Positions 25,259-34,708 of a DNA stretch of 64,000 bases are shown in pieces. This DNA is from Lysobacter antibioticus. GTDB taxonomy: Bacteria; Pseudomonadota; Gammaproteobacteria; Xanthomonadales; Xanthomonadaceae. The notes under the pieces were generated by a model. The model made no database searches and was not told where the DNA came from. It saw nothing but the letters and a program-made list of their open reading frames with translations. Position 1 is the stretch's first letter. Every line of letters starts with the position of its first letter. The stretch spans positions 24,745 to 88,744 of the forward strand of contig NZ_JMTZ01000001.1 in the NCBI RefSeq assembly GCF_000731095.1, in the 5' to 3' direction. A program made the position numbers and the translations under genes.

Positions 25259-26422
25259 TCAGGGGTTGGTGAAATAACCCGAGCAATAACGCGAGCCGTT
25301 CTTGCTCAGATAGAAGCGGCTGCAGTTGGTGTCGTAGCTGCTGCCCAGCGCGGTGATCTGGAAGCCCGACAGATATACCCCGTTGAGGTGATAGTGGCTG
25401 CCGTTGTACTTCAGCGACCAATGCTCGTGCGGGCCGGTGGAGGCACCGCCGTTGCACAGCGCCTGGGCGCGGGTGTTGGCCGGGTTGCCGATACGGCTGT
25501 TGGCGGCGACGCTCGCGCCGGTGCCGTACTGCAGGTTCATCATGTGGTAGTAGGTCGTCGACCAACCGCCGCTGTGCACCACTTCGGCGAAGCACGAGGA
25601 ATGGCGCTTGAACGAGCCGCCGGCCGAGGCCGACACCCAGTTCCCGCTCTGGTTGCTGCCCCAGCCACCGCCGCGCGACATGTCCAGCGACGACATCGGG
25701 TAATTGCCCGAGCCGGTGTTGGTGTGCGCGCCGCCGACATGCCAGGACGCGCCGCGCGGGTACGGGAACTGCAGGAAACCGTTGGCCGGCCCGGCCAGGG
25801 CGTTGACGTCGCTGGTATCGGCGAAACGCGCCGACGCCGGCACTGCCTTGCGCGGCTCGTTGAACAAGCGGCCGTAGACCTGCTGGAACTCGCCGTCGCC
25901 GCGCAGCGCGGCACTGGCCTGGCTCTCGCCAGCCTGCAGGTACAGGGCTTGCAAGGGATTGCTGCGCGCCAGCGGCACGCGGCCTTGCGGCGCCAGCGAC
26001 GCGTCTTCCTGCTCGTACAGAGCCTGGCGCAAGGCCGTGGCGACCTCGCGGGTCTGGCCATTGAAATCCTTCGCCGTCGACAGCTTGCCGAACGGACGGC
26101 GCATCGCATCGGCGCTGGCGCGCTGACGCGACACCACGCCGCTCTGCTGCTCCATCAGCGCGATCAACACCTTCGGGCTGATGCTGCTGTAACCGGCCCA
26201 GTGCGAAATCGACTCGCTGTGCCGCACCAGATGCGGCGCGTGCTTGGCCAGATAGGCCGCGGTGTCGAAGTCGAACATCTCGTCGTAGGAATACACCAGG
26301 TCCTGGCCGCTCAACCCGGCAGCGGCGTTCGCATCGCGCCCGCCGGCCGTCGCCGTGCCGCCGATGGCCGCTGCGATACAGCAGGCCAACAACCCCAGTC
26401 GTGCTTTAGAAATCGCCTTCAT
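25259..26422 (-). CDS. blp: Beta-lytic metalloendopeptidase precursor (M23)
   Basis: The 387-residue preproenzyme starts at the ATG at 26422. The signal peptide ends near GGTATAGG, a pro-region runs to about residue 210, and a mature domain of about 177 residues begins near GPANGFLQFP. That domain is nearly identical in pattern to Lysobacter beta-lytic protease: GASWHVGGAHTNTGSGNYPM, SLDMSRGGGWGSNQ, STTYYHMMNLQY and GPHEHWSLK. Predicted zinc ligands are H233, D247 and H334, with H293 and H332 as catalytic histidines. The enzyme cleaves Gly-Gly and N-acetylmuramoyl-Ala bonds in bacterial cell walls. Cysteines in CFAE/ALCNGG and NCSRF/YCSGY probably form two disulfides. Confidence 0.95.
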   Translation of the reverse strand: MKAISKARLGLLACCIAAAIGGTATAGGRDANAAAGLSGQDLVYSYDEMFDFDTAAYLAKHAPHLVRHSESISHWAGYSSISPKVLIALMEQQSGVVSRQRASADAMRRPFGKLSTAKDFNGQTREVATALRQALYEQEDASLAPQGRVPLARSNPLQALYLQAGESQASAALRGDGEFQQVYGRLFNEPRKAVPASARFADTSDVNALAGPANGFLQFPYPRGASWHVGGAHTNTGSGNYPMSSLDMSRGGGWGSNQSGNWVSASAGGSFKRHSSCFAEVVHSGGWSTTYYHMMNLQYGTGASVAANSRIGNPANTRAQALCNGGASTGPHEHWSLKYNGSHYHLNGVYLSGFQITALGSSYDTNCSRFYLSKNGSRYCSGYFTNP

Positions 26423-26939
26423 CGTATCGCTCTCGTCGAATGTGGGGTGGCATGCATGCCCTGTCCGCAACGACAGATCCGGCATCGAGCGCAGTGTGCT
26501 TTCTCGTTCGCATCGGCCACCCTGAGTGATGCGATGTCCCGACTCTAGGGTTCGTCAACAACGCTGTCGTGCGATCGCAGCGCAGTTGCTCACTTGCGGT
26601 GAGACTGCTCCTGCACTTCCTTCATTTCGAATCGTCATATGGCAGCGAATCGCTGCAGATGTATTCGATGTCAGTCGCGTATCGAGATTTCATCCCCTGC
26701 GAATCGACGGCGCATACGCTGCGCACAAAGCACATTAGCCCGCATTCACGATGCGTGATTTTCGCTGTTTGAAACTTCATCGAGCCGCGTGCGCCGCACT
26801 GCACGAACGCGCATTCATCGCAAGCACTCGCCCGGGTTTTCCGGAGGGGAAACCGGTTTCGTTTGAATGCGGCGATGGCGCGATATCCGCGCCATCGCCG
26901 CAAACCCCGCCGTGTGCGCTGCGGGCCGGGTGGTGCGCC
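26423..26939. other. Upstream region of beta-lytic protease; lower-GC stretch and hairpin
   Basis: These 517 bases hold no gene I can support. The part from about 26580 to 26830 is visibly richer in A and T than the flanks. Near its end, GCGGCGATGGCGCG (26869-26882) pairs perfectly with CGCGCCATCGCCGC (26888-26901). That 14-base stem lies just beyond the stop of the minus-strand VOC gene and probably terminates or stabilises its transcript. The promoter of the protease gene should lie in 26423-26600. Confidence 0.6.
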
Positions 26940-27368
26940 TCAGAAGGTGATCTTCACCGACGGCGCGCTGCGCTCGGCTTCGCCGTGATACACCGCCTCG
27001 ATGTTGTTGCCGTCCGGGTCCAGCACGAACGCGGCGTAATAACCGGGGTGATAGTCGCGGCCTCCGGGCGAACCGTTGTCCTTGCCGCCGTTGGTCATCG
27101 CGGCGCGGTGGAAGGCATCGACCATCGCCCAGTCCTGCGCCTGGAACGCGAGGTGATGGCGCCCGGTCAGGCTGCCTTGGGCGGCCGGGCTGTCGGCGGT
27201 CGACACGAACAACTCGTCGGCCCAGAAATGATCGTCGCCGCTGCCGGCTATCGGCACCTTCAAGGCGGCGAAGACCGCGGTGTAGAACTTCCGGCTCGCC
27301 TCGATATCGCGCACCACCAACTGGATGTGATCGATCAAACGGCCGCGGTGCAGTTCCTGCGTTTCCAT
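26940..27368 (-). CDS. VOC-family protein
   Basis: The 142-residue product starts at the ATG at 27368, preferred over the one at 27389 because GGGAGAGG sits at ideal distance. The VOC fold is shown by LIDHIQLVVRDIEASRKFYTAVF at the start, HHLAFQAQD in the middle and AAFVLDPDGNNIEAVYHGE at the end. His, His and Glu at the expected positions could bind a metal. Family members include lactoylglutathione lyase-like and antibiotic-resistance proteins. The exact activity is not readable. Confidence 0.87.
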   Translation of the reverse strand: METQELHRGRLIDHIQLVVRDIEASRKFYTAVFAALKVPIAGSGDDHFWADELFVSTADSPAAQGSLTGRHHLAFQAQDWAMVDAFHRAAMTNGGKDNGSPGGRDYHPGYYAAFVLDPDGNNIEAVYHGEAERSAPSVKITF

Positions 27369-27569
27369 GCTCGCCTCTCCCGTCGTCATGTAGTCGTGCC
27401 CGCCCCAGAACCGGCGGATCGGGCCTGAATCCTTGCCTGTTTTACGACCGGTATCAAGAAACCGCGTTGAAGATGACGTTCCGATAGGGGCAACCCTAGC
27501 TGTGCCCGCGGCGGGCGCGGCCTAAAGTGCCCGCATCGGCAGTGCCCTGTCGGCGAGAGGAGCCTTCCC

Positions 27570-28493
27570 ATGCACGTCTCCGGCACCAGCGGCAGCGCCT
27601 GGATTCCCCAGACGTCGGTTCCCGTCCAAGAATCCGCCCGCCCCACCCTGCCCGACGGCCCGGAGCTGATCCACGTCGGCGAGTTCATCCCCCAGGGCCA
27701 GGGCTACGATGCCCAGCGTCGGCAAGTCCTGACGACCTACTACAACAAGGACGACGGCGTCCTGTTGTCGATCCAGAACCAGGACGGCGGCCCCGAGGTC
27801 AAGCACGTCAAGCTCGACGGCGGCAGCGCCGAGAACCTGTGCGCGATCGCGCCGGACAAGGGCGGCGGCGTGGCGACCGACGGCAAGTTCGTGTACCTGG
27901 CCGATACGGAATCGGTCTACGTGTATCGGCGCGAAGACATCGATGCCGCCCAGAACGGCGGCTCGGTCGAGCCAGTGTGGATCAACCGCATGCCGGAGGG
28001 CAGCAACGCCAGCTACCTGACCGTCAAGGACGGCCAGGCCTATGTCGGCCAGTTCGCGGTCGACCCGAACGGCTTCGGCTCGGACCAGGCCAAACAGGAT
28101 TTCGACGGCAAACCCAGCCTGGTGCGTTTCGATATCGGCGCCAAGGGCGAGTTCGTCAACCCCAGCGCCCCGGTCGAGACGCCCTACTACGCCCAGGGCG
28201 TGACCGCGACCGACCGGGGCCTGCTCTTCAGCACCTCCTTCGGGGGCCAGGACGAATCGCCGCGCGAGCTGGTCTTTCAGCAGTTCACCGGCAACGGCGC
28301 GAACTTCCGACTCGAAGCGGCCAAGGATGCGCAGAGCGTCTACCGTCTCGACCATTACGCCGAAGGCATCAACGTCATCGACAACGAAGTCTGGGTGACC
28401 TACGAAAGCGCCGCCGACGACTACCGCGACAGCGGCGTCGAACCGCGCACGCACATCCAGCGCATCCCGCTCGGCGAACTGAAAGACTACTGA
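27570..28493 (+). CDS. Hypothetical protein, probably beta-propeller-like
   Basis: The 307-residue protein starts at the ATG at 27570, behind GAGAGGAG. It has repeated segments of beta-strand character with aromatic/Asp turns (LTTYYNKDDGVLLSIQNQDGG, KFVYLADTESVYVYRRED, SYLTVKDGQAYVGQFAVDP, YAEGINVIDNEVWVTYES). This suggests a blade-like repeat fold. There is no signal peptide and no catalytic motif. A Ser/Gly/Pro-rich N-terminus may be flexible. It stands alone; the next gene, a 98-residue hypothetical protein, is 200 bases downstream. Confidence 0.7.
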   Translation: MHVSGTSGSAWIPQTSVPVQESARPTLPDGPELIHVGEFIPQGQGYDAQRRQVLTTYYNKDDGVLLSIQNQDGGPEVKHVKLDGGSAENLCAIAPDKGGGVATDGKFVYLADTESVYVYRREDIDAAQNGGSVEPVWINRMPEGSNASYLTVKDGQAYVGQFAVDPNGFGSDQAKQDFDGKPSLVRFDIGAKGEFVNPSAPVETPYYAQGVTATDRGLLFSTSFGGQDESPRELVFQQFTGNGANFRLEAAKDAQSVYRLDHYAEGINVIDNEVWVTYESAADDYRDSGVEPRTHIQRIPLGELKDY

Positions 28494-28694
28494 TCGGACC
28501 GCAGCGGCCGCATCATCGCAGACGCAAGCGGACCGCGAGAAAACTCCCCGGCGGGTTCACGCACCGGCCTGGCCCACGTTCCAACAGGCAACGGACGAGG
28601 CGCTTTAGCGCCTGTTCCGACCAGGCGCGGCTGCGGGCAATGGCGAACCTTGCAGCGCGTCCTGCCTTTCCGCGATTGCCGATGGGAGCGTCCG

Positions 28695-28991
28695 ATGTCC
28701 AGAAACAAGACTCTTTTTATCTACAACGACACCAGAGCCGACCAGGAGTGGACCATCTATTCCGAAGGCGTCATCAATCAAAGCTATACGCTGGGCCAGG
28801 ACCGAAAGAGCTTCACGGTCACGCTCAGCGCCAACGCCGTGATCAAGTTCGGCGTGGACGATGCCGTGTATCTCGACGCCATCTACGACTATCGCAGCGA
28901 CAGTTGGACCAGCCGCACCGCCACCCCGAACGAGATGCAGTTCTCCGCCGCTCAAAGTGCGGTGAGCGTCACCTGCAGTTATGTTCCCTGA
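28695..28991 (+). CDS. Small hypothetical beta-rich protein
   Basis: The 98-residue frame starts at the ATG at 28695, with GGGAGCG upstream. It has alternating strand-like segments (TLFIYNDTRADQEWTIYSEG, KSFTVTLSANAVIKFGVDD). No signal peptide and no known domain are seen. Its length and beta character recall the 98-residue protein at 50080-50376, but sequence similarity is not evident. Confidence 0.6.
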   Translation: MSRNKTLFIYNDTRADQEWTIYSEGVINQSYTLGQDRKSFTVTLSANAVIKFGVDDAVYLDAIYDYRSDSWTSRTATPNEMQFSAAQSAVSVTCSYVP

Positions 28992-29379
28992 GCCGATTCG
29001 AAGACTTCCGAGTAAGAACCGGGTCGGAGACCGCCATCACCGCTAGAGTCTCCGACCCCGCTTCGCCATTGGCCTGCCCCTGGGACGCGACGATCCTTCC
29101 CGACCGGCCGAACTGGCCGACCTCCCTGCCGGCGTGCGCGTAGTGCGCCCGAACCGCGCTTGGATCCGCTCATGAGGCCTCGAGGCATCGCCCGGCGTCG
29201 GCCCGTGGATAAGACCGGCCACGTCTGAACATTGCAGGTATCGCCCCTCGCGCGACGCCGCCGTCGATGCAACCGTTTCCGCCATCGCCGCATCACTTGC
29301 ACCACGCAACGAAGCCTCGGCCGGCGCCACCGATCCGTTCGCTGCGTCGTCCTGTCGACCACCGATCCGGAAACTGCCT
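28992..29379. other. Intergenic stretch without a recognisable gene
   Basis: These 388 bases separate the small hypothetical gene from the second S33-type hydrolase. No start-supported frame, repeat or clear hairpin with a T-run was seen. Confidence 0.45.
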
Positions 29380-30486
29380 ATGAAGACGATGCCTGCTTTG
29401 TTCGCCCTGTTGCTGTCCGTCCCCGGCCTGACCATGGCCGAGGAATGCAAGAACACCTCGGACTACGAGCGCGCCCGCGCCGTGGTCCAAGACCTCAGCC
29501 GCATCGTCGCCCCGAACGGGGTCCAGGAAGCCTATGCCGTGCGCATCGGCGGCATCGACCAGTGGCTCAACGTGCGCGGCCAGGACAAGGCCAACCCCAT
29601 CCTGCTGTTCGCCCACGGCGGCCCGGCCTCGCCGCTGATCCCAACGATGTGGCAGTTCCAGCGTCCGATGGAGGAATTCTTCACCGTGGTCAACTGGGAC
29701 CAGCGCGGCGCCGGCAAGACCTTCGCCTCCCACGATCCGCAGGCTTATGCCGACACCCTGCAGGTCGAACGCTATGCCGACGACGCCATCGAAATCGCCG
29801 AGTACGTGCGCAAGCGCTACGGCAAGCGCAAGGTGGTGCTGGCCGGCCACAGCTGGGGCACCATCGTCGCGATGACCGCGGCGCTGAAGCGGCCGGACCT
29901 GTTCCATGCCTACCTCGGCGTGGGCCAGGCCATCAACGTGCGCGAGAACGAGCGCATCAGCTTCGACTACGGCATGCAGCAGGCCAAAGCCCACGGCAAC
30001 ACCGAAGCGGTCAAGGAGATGGAGGCCATCGCACCCTACCCCGGCGACCAGCCGATCACCCGCGAACGCATCATCGCCGCACGCAAGTGGTCGCAGTACT
30101 ACGGCGGCATGACCGCCTACCGCGACGAGTCGCTGTACTTTTACCGCGCCCCACTGCTGTCGCCCGAGTACAACGACTGCGACCGCGCCGCGGTCAACCG
30201 CGGCAACGAGTTCAGCCTCGGCCGCGTGCTGCCGGAATTCGTCACCGTCGACTTCAGCAAGGTCCGCGAATTCCCGATCCCGGTGGTGATGTTCATGGGC
30301 CGCCACGACTACACCACGCCGTCGCAACCGACCGCGGACTGGCTGGCCCAGGTCAAGGCGCCGTACAAGCAGGGCGTGTGGTTCGAGCACTCCTCGCACA
30401 TGATCCAGTGGGAAGAACCCGGCAAGGTCCTGGCCAGTCTGTTGCAATACGTGCGACCGCTGGCCAAGGACGACGCCAAGCAGTGA
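29380..30486 (+). CDS. Exported S33-type alpha/beta hydrolase, copy 2
   Basis: The 368-residue protein has a signal peptide ending TMAEE and the same architecture as the protein at 7440-8582. Shared features are RIVAPNGVQEAYAVRIGGIDQW, HGGPA (79-83), NWDQRGAGKTF and GHSWGT with S158, plus the C-terminal block KAPYKQGVWFEHSSHMIQWEEPGK. The oxyanion loop has Ala where copy 1 has the usual Gly (HGGPA versus HGGPG), which may alter substrate preference. It is followed 124 bases later by a DUF2235 gene on the same strand. Confidence 0.87.
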   Translation: MKTMPALFALLLSVPGLTMAEECKNTSDYERARAVVQDLSRIVAPNGVQEAYAVRIGGIDQWLNVRGQDKANPILLFAHGGPASPLIPTMWQFQRPMEEFFTVVNWDQRGAGKTFASHDPQAYADTLQVERYADDAIEIAEYVRKRYGKRKVVLAGHSWGTIVAMTAALKRPDLFHAYLGVGQAINVRENERISFDYGMQQAKAHGNTEAVKEMEAIAPYPGDQPITRERIIAARKWSQYYGGMTAYRDESLYFYRAPLLSPEYNDCDRAAVNRGNEFSLGRVLPEFVTVDFSKVREFPIPVVMFMGRHDYTTPSQPTADWLAQVKAPYKQGVWFEHSSHMIQWEEPGKVLASLLQYVRPLAKDDAKQ

Positions 30487-30610
30487 CCGCTGCGCATGCG
30501 GGCCGGCGCGCTGCCGATGCGGCCGCCGGCCCCGATCGCGGGTCCATGGCCGACCTGCGCCCCGATCCACGTTGCCTACCCATAGCCACAGGGCTACAGG
30601 GAAGATCGCA

Positions 30611-32071
30611 ATGTCGGCCGTGGACCGATCGAAAAACATCCTCATCTTCGCCGATGGCACCGGACAGGCCGGTGGGCTGCGGCCCGACCAGCGCCTGAGC
30701 AACGTCTACAAACTGTACCGGGCCACCCGCAACGGCCCCGAGAGCCCGATCGACCCGGCCGAGCAAGTCGCCTTCTACGACGCCGGCCTGGGCACCGACG
30801 CCGATGCCGGCCAGGTCCGCCTGCGTTTCCTACGCACCCTGCGCAAGTTCTTCAGCTCGGCGATGGGCACCGGCATCAGCACCAACATCGTCGAATGTTA
30901 TGCGGCGATCTTGAAACACTACGAGCCCGGCGACCGCATTTATCTGTTCGGTTTCAGCCGTGGCGCTTACACCGCGCGCTGCGTCGGCGGCGTACTCAAT
31001 CTGTGCGGCGTGCCCACCCACGACGCGGACGGCAAGCCGGTCCCTCGCTACGGACGCGGCCTGATGCGGGTCGCGCGCGAGGCGGTACTGCAGGTCTACG
31101 AGCATGGCGCGGGTAAGGACCGCGGCAAGTACGAGCCCGAACGCAAGGAGAAAGCCCGGCGCTTCCGCCTCAAGTACGGCTGCGACATCGACGGCCAGTC
31201 GAACGTCGTGCCGTATTTCATCGGCGTGTTCGACACCGTTGCCGCGCTCGGGGCCAAGGGCCTGCTGCGCTTCGTCATGGTGTCTCTGCTGGTCGCGCTG
31301 ACCATCCTGCTGCCTTGCGCCGTCCTGTACGGCTTCGATCTGGGGCGTTACATCGTCCCCTACCTCGGCGGGTTGATCCTGGCCGGCGTCTACCAGTTGT
31401 TCAAGCAACACTACCGGTCGATCCGCGACTTTCCGAACCCGGGCGATTTTCGCTGGCATTTCGCCGGCTGGCGTTCGGGCTTCTACGACCGCCTGCTCGG
31501 CCGCCGCGTCCGTTACGCACGCCATGCGCTGTCCATCGACGAGCGCCGCGCCGACTTCGCCCGCGTCGAATGGGGCGTGAAAGGCCAGCACGTGGCGCAC
31601 GAGCCCGGCGAACCGGAGTGGTTGCGCCAGGTCTGGTTCGCCGGCTGCCATTCCGACATCGGCGGCAGCTACGACGAAGACGAATCGCGGCTGTCCGACA
31701 TCGCCCTGTCGTGGATGCTGGAACAGACCGCCGAACTGCCGCACCCGCTGCTGGTCGATCGCAGCCGCCTGCACCTATTCCCTTCCGCGGCCGGCATGCA
31801 ACATTGCGAGATCCAGCGCATGCTCGATCGTTACCCGGACTGGGTCCCGCAGGGGTGGCGCATCGCCTGGAAAGCCAAGTCGCGGATCGAGGCGCGCGGC
31901 GCACCGCTGCATCGCAGCGTGTACGAACGCTTCGACCTGGCCTCCGTGCGCCACTGCGGCGAGGTCCGTCCCTATCGGCCGGACTCGTTGGCCCTGGACG
32001 TGCGGCTGACCCGTTACTACGCGGTCGCCGAGACCGCCTCGTGCCCGCAGTCGCTGCCGCACGAAACTTGA
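30611..32071 (+). CDS. DUF2235 hydrolase with central membrane segment
   Basis: The 486-residue protein starts at the ATG at 30611, after GGGAAG. DUF2235 landmarks are ILIFADGTGQ (D15), YLFGFSRGAYTARCV with S116, GVFDTVAALG and the late Asp/His block WFAGCHSDIGGSY (H347, D349). Two hydrophobic helices at about 221-240 and 246-266 interrupt the hydrolase domain. The family belongs to the alpha/beta-hydrolase clan and includes type VI phospholipase effectors of the Tle1 kind. The internal TM pair suggests that this copy is membrane-bound. No immunity gene is obvious; the following gene encodes an exported small protein. Confidence 0.88.
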   Translation: MSAVDRSKNILIFADGTGQAGGLRPDQRLSNVYKLYRATRNGPESPIDPAEQVAFYDAGLGTDADAGQVRLRFLRTLRKFFSSAMGTGISTNIVECYAAILKHYEPGDRIYLFGFSRGAYTARCVGGVLNLCGVPTHDADGKPVPRYGRGLMRVAREAVLQVYEHGAGKDRGKYEPERKEKARRFRLKYGCDIDGQSNVVPYFIGVFDTVAALGAKGLLRFVMVSLLVALTILLPCAVLYGFDLGRYIVPYLGGLILAGVYQLFKQHYRSIRDFPNPGDFRWHFAGWRSGFYDRLLGRRVRYARHALSIDERRADFARVEWGVKGQHVAHEPGEPEWLRQVWFAGCHSDIGGSYDEDESRLSDIALSWMLEQTAELPHPLLVDRSRLHLFPSAAGMQHCEIQRMLDRYPDWVPQGWRIAWKAKSRIEARGAPLHRSVYERFDLASVRHCGEVRPYRPDSLALDVRLTRYYAVAETASCPQSLPHET

Positions 32072-32123
32072 CAGCATCGACATTCTTATCGAGCCTACGC
32101 GCCCACATACGGAGGTGATCGAT

Positions 32124-32537
32124 ATGCATGTTCGACCGGCGGCCCTCGCGGCCATGGCCATCCTGGGCCTGTGCGCTCTTTCCGCCCATGCACAGACCAC
32201 CGTGCTGAGCTACAACGAAATCGCCGCCGAATACGCCGCGAACCCCGAGGCCGCGGGGAAGAAGTACGACGGACGCCGTCTGGCCTTCTCCGGTCAGCTG
32301 ATGCGCATGGGCTCGGAGCCCGGCGGCACCTACTTCGGCGCGATCGCCGAGGACGGCGCGATGTTCGACACCGCCTTCGAAGTCGCCGAGCAGGAAGCGC
32401 TGAAGGCCAAGTTCGAGGGCAACGAGATCCAGCCGTTCCAGAAATCCTCGACCCTGGTGTTCGAGTGCACGAACGAAGGCCAGGTCGGCACCGTCGTGCA
32501 GGGTCTCAAGCTGACCAAGTGCCGCGCCGCGGAGTAA
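32124..32537 (+). CDS. Exported OB-fold (tRNA_anti-like) protein
   Basis: The 137-residue protein starts at the ATG at 32124, seven bases after a nearly perfect anti-16S match, GGAGGTGATC (32111-32120). A signal peptide (AALAAMAILGLCALSAHAQ) precedes LSYNEIAAEYAANPEAAGKKYDGRR, where the pattern of a helix plus KYxGkxl strand is typical of tRNA_anti-like OB-fold proteins. These exported OB proteins have no nucleic-acid role that is known. If it is co-transcribed with the DUF2235 gene (52 bases upstream) it could be an immunity-type partner, but this is only positional. Confidence 0.75.
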   Translation: MHVRPAALAAMAILGLCALSAHAQTTVLSYNEIAAEYAANPEAAGKKYDGRRLAFSGQLMRMGSEPGGTYFGAIAEDGAMFDTAFEVAEQEALKAKFEGNEIQPFQKSSTLVFECTNEGQVGTVVQGLKLTKCRAAE

Positions 32538-32562
32538 ACCGCCACGCACTGGAAGCGAACCA

Positions 32563-32592
32563 AGCCGGGCTCCCATGGAGCCCGGCTTTTTT
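32563..32592 (+). terminator. Intrinsic terminator after OB-fold gene
   Basis: AGCCGGGCTC (32563-32572) pairs with GAGCCCGGCT (32578-32587), followed by five more T. This is a canonical Rho-independent terminator 26 bases after the stop. The rest of the gap to 32929 holds one REP-like copy at 32622-32643 and no gene. Confidence 0.92.
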
Positions 32593-32621
32593 ATCGCCTC
32601 AAGTCAGCAACGCCCCGGGGA

Positions 32622-32643
32622 TAGGAGCGGCGCGAGCCGCGGC
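32622..32643. repeat. REP-like copy (TAGGAGCGGCG family)
   Basis: TAGGAGCGGCGCGAGCCGCGG matches the family seen at 14211, 63677 and 63869. It is a single copy in the gap upstream of the beta-helix gene. Confidence 0.7.
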
Positions 32644-32929
32644 CGCGCAGCCACAGCGACCGCGCCGCCATCACGGAAGCGACGATGGAATCGATCACGA
32701 GCGCCTACCCATCGGCTCATCCCCTGCGACACCCCTGCCTTACAGTGCACGAGGACATGCCCCGGACCGAAGCGCTTCGCTCGCCGGCCATGTCCTGTCG
32801 CCCCGGGGTCTCTCGATCGTGCCGAAACGAACGTCCGCAGCCGCACAGCGGCCTCGGGCGCGCCCGCTCGCGCAATCGGGGCACGGCGCGTCATCGCAAG
32901 CCTCTCGATCATCACACCAAGGAGTTGGT

Positions 32930-34558
32930 ATGAAGCATACGCAATTGAAAAAGACCGCCCTCGCATCGCTGGCGCTGTCGCTGGCACTGCCCGCCGCCGC
33001 ACAGACCACCCTGCGGGTCCCGGCGGATTACCCGACCATCCAGGCCGCGATCAACGCCGCCGTCGCCGGCGACACCGTGCTGGTATCGCCGGGCAGCTAT
33101 CCCGAACGCCTCAATTACGACGGCAAAGCCATTACCGTGATCAGCGAGGGTGGCCCGGCGACGACCATCATCGACGGCGGCAACAGCGGCAACGTGTTGG
33201 TATTCGACAGCGGCGAAGGCCCGGCCTCGCGCCTGGAAGGCTTCACCGTCAAGAACGGCCGCGCCAGCTTCGGCGCGGGCATCGACATCCTGGCCGCCTC
33301 GCCGAGCATCGTCGGCAACATCTTCGACACCAACACCCAGACCGCGGGCGGCTACGGTGCGGCCATCGGCGGCAACGGCTCCTCGGCGCTGATCGAGCGC
33401 AACATCTTCCGCAACAACAGTTGCGACACCCAGCATTTGTCCGGCGTGATCACTTTCGTCAACGGTTCGTCGCCCGACATCGTCAACAACCTGATCGTCG
33501 ACAACCCCTGCCGCGCGATCACCATGACCCTGCCGAGCGGCAACAGCCCGCAGGTGTCCAACAACACCATCGTCGGCAACCGCACCGGCATCAAGGTCAG
33601 CGCCCAGGTCAACTCGACCCTGCACCTGTACCAGAACAACATCCTGGCCGGCAACGCGGTCGGTTTCGAGATCACCAACGGCACCCCGGCGAACCATCCG
33701 CTGTTCAAGAACAACCTGGTCTTCAACAACACCAGCAACTACGTCGGCGTCGCCGACCAGACCGGCATCAACGGCAACCTTTCCGCGGACCCGTTGTTCG
33801 TCGCCCCCACCATCGGCAACTACCACATCGCCGCCGGCTCGCCCGCCGTCGACGCCGGCGCCACCGCCGATTTCTTGCCCGAAACCGACATCGACGGCGA
33901 AAAGCGCGTCATCGACGGCAACGGCGACGGCGTGCGCACGGTCGACATCGGCGCCGACGAACTGAAGGTGCTGTACCCGCCGGTCGCCGACTTCAGCCTG
34001 GCCGCCGCCGAGCTCAAGGTCAGCTTCACCGATACCTCGACCGACCGCGACGGCGTCATCGCCTCGCATCTGTGGGACTTCGGCGACGGCAGCCAATCGA
34101 CCCAGGCCCATCCCGAACACACCTATCTCGAAAACGGCACCTACACCGTCACCCTGACGGTGACCGACAACGACGGCGCCAGCCACAGCGTCAGCAAGCA
34201 GGTCGCGGTGAGCGGCAAGACGTTCTTCGAGAACGCCGGCGACTACCCGATCCTCGACCTGCGCAGCGTGGAAAGCCCGATCGTCGTCAGCGGCGTCTCC
34301 GGCAATGCGCCGGCCACGCTGAAAGTAGCGGTCGACATCAAGCACACCTTCATCGGCGACCTGCGCGTCGACCTGGTGGCGCCGGACGGCACCCGCTACA
34401 CCCTGCACAACCGCAGCGGCGGCAGCGCCGACAACATCATCAAGACCTATACCGTGAACGCTTCCAGCGAAGCGGCGAACGGCACCTGGAAGCTGCTGGT
34501 CAACGACAACGCCCGCGCCGACGTGGGCAAGATCGACCAGTGGAGCCTGCAGTTCTGA
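32930..34558 (+). CDS. Secreted parallel beta-helix protein with PKD and P-domains
   Basis: The 542-residue protein starts at the ATG at 32930, after AAGGAG, with a signal peptide ending LPAAAQ. Residues 25-340 form a right-handed beta-helix: the opening TLRVPADYPTIQAAINAAVAGDTVLVSPG is pectin-lyase-like, and regular Asn ladders follow (NNLIVDNPC, NNTIVGNRTG, NNILAGNAVG). A PKD domain follows at about 350-430 (DTSTDRDGVIASHLWDFGDGS, YTVTLTVTDNDG). A proprotein-convertase P-domain closes the chain (TFIGDLRVDLVAPDGTRYTL to DQWSLQF). Carbohydrate or surface binding is likely. Catalysis is not proven. Confidence 0.88.
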   Translation: MKHTQLKKTALASLALSLALPAAAQTTLRVPADYPTIQAAINAAVAGDTVLVSPGSYPERLNYDGKAITVISEGGPATTIIDGGNSGNVLVFDSGEGPASRLEGFTVKNGRASFGAGIDILAASPSIVGNIFDTNTQTAGGYGAAIGGNGSSALIERNIFRNNSCDTQHLSGVITFVNGSSPDIVNNLIVDNPCRAITMTLPSGNSPQVSNNTIVGNRTGIKVSAQVNSTLHLYQNNILAGNAVGFEITNGTPANHPLFKNNLVFNNTSNYVGVADQTGINGNLSADPLFVAPTIGNYHIAAGSPAVDAGATADFLPETDIDGEKRVIDGNGDGVRTVDIGADELKVLYPPVADFSLAAAELKVSFTDTSTDRDGVIASHLWDFGDGSQSTQAHPEHTYLENGTYTVTLTVTDNDGASHSVSKQVAVSGKTFFENAGDYPILDLRSVESPIVVSGVSGNAPATLKVAVDIKHTFIGDLRVDLVAPDGTRYTLHNRSGGSADNIIKTYTVNASSEAANGTWKLLVNDNARADVGKIDQWSLQF

Positions 34559-34621
34559 TGAATACCGCCGCTTCGGCGGCGCGACGGATACGGTCCGGGC
34601 TTTGATGGCCGGCCGCACCGG

Positions 34622-34656
34622 GAGGGGCGCAGCGAGTCGATTCGCTGCGCCTCTTT
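34622..34656 (+). terminator. Intrinsic terminator after beta-helix gene
   Basis: GGCGCAGCGA (34626-34635) pairs with TCGCTGCGCC (34642-34651), followed by TCTTT. It lies 64 bases after the stop and before the convergent Mrr-like gene. Confidence 0.7.
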
Positions 34657-34708
34657 GATTCGAAGACTCTCAAGATTCTGCTCGTGGCGCCGCCTATATG
34701 CCTGGCCG

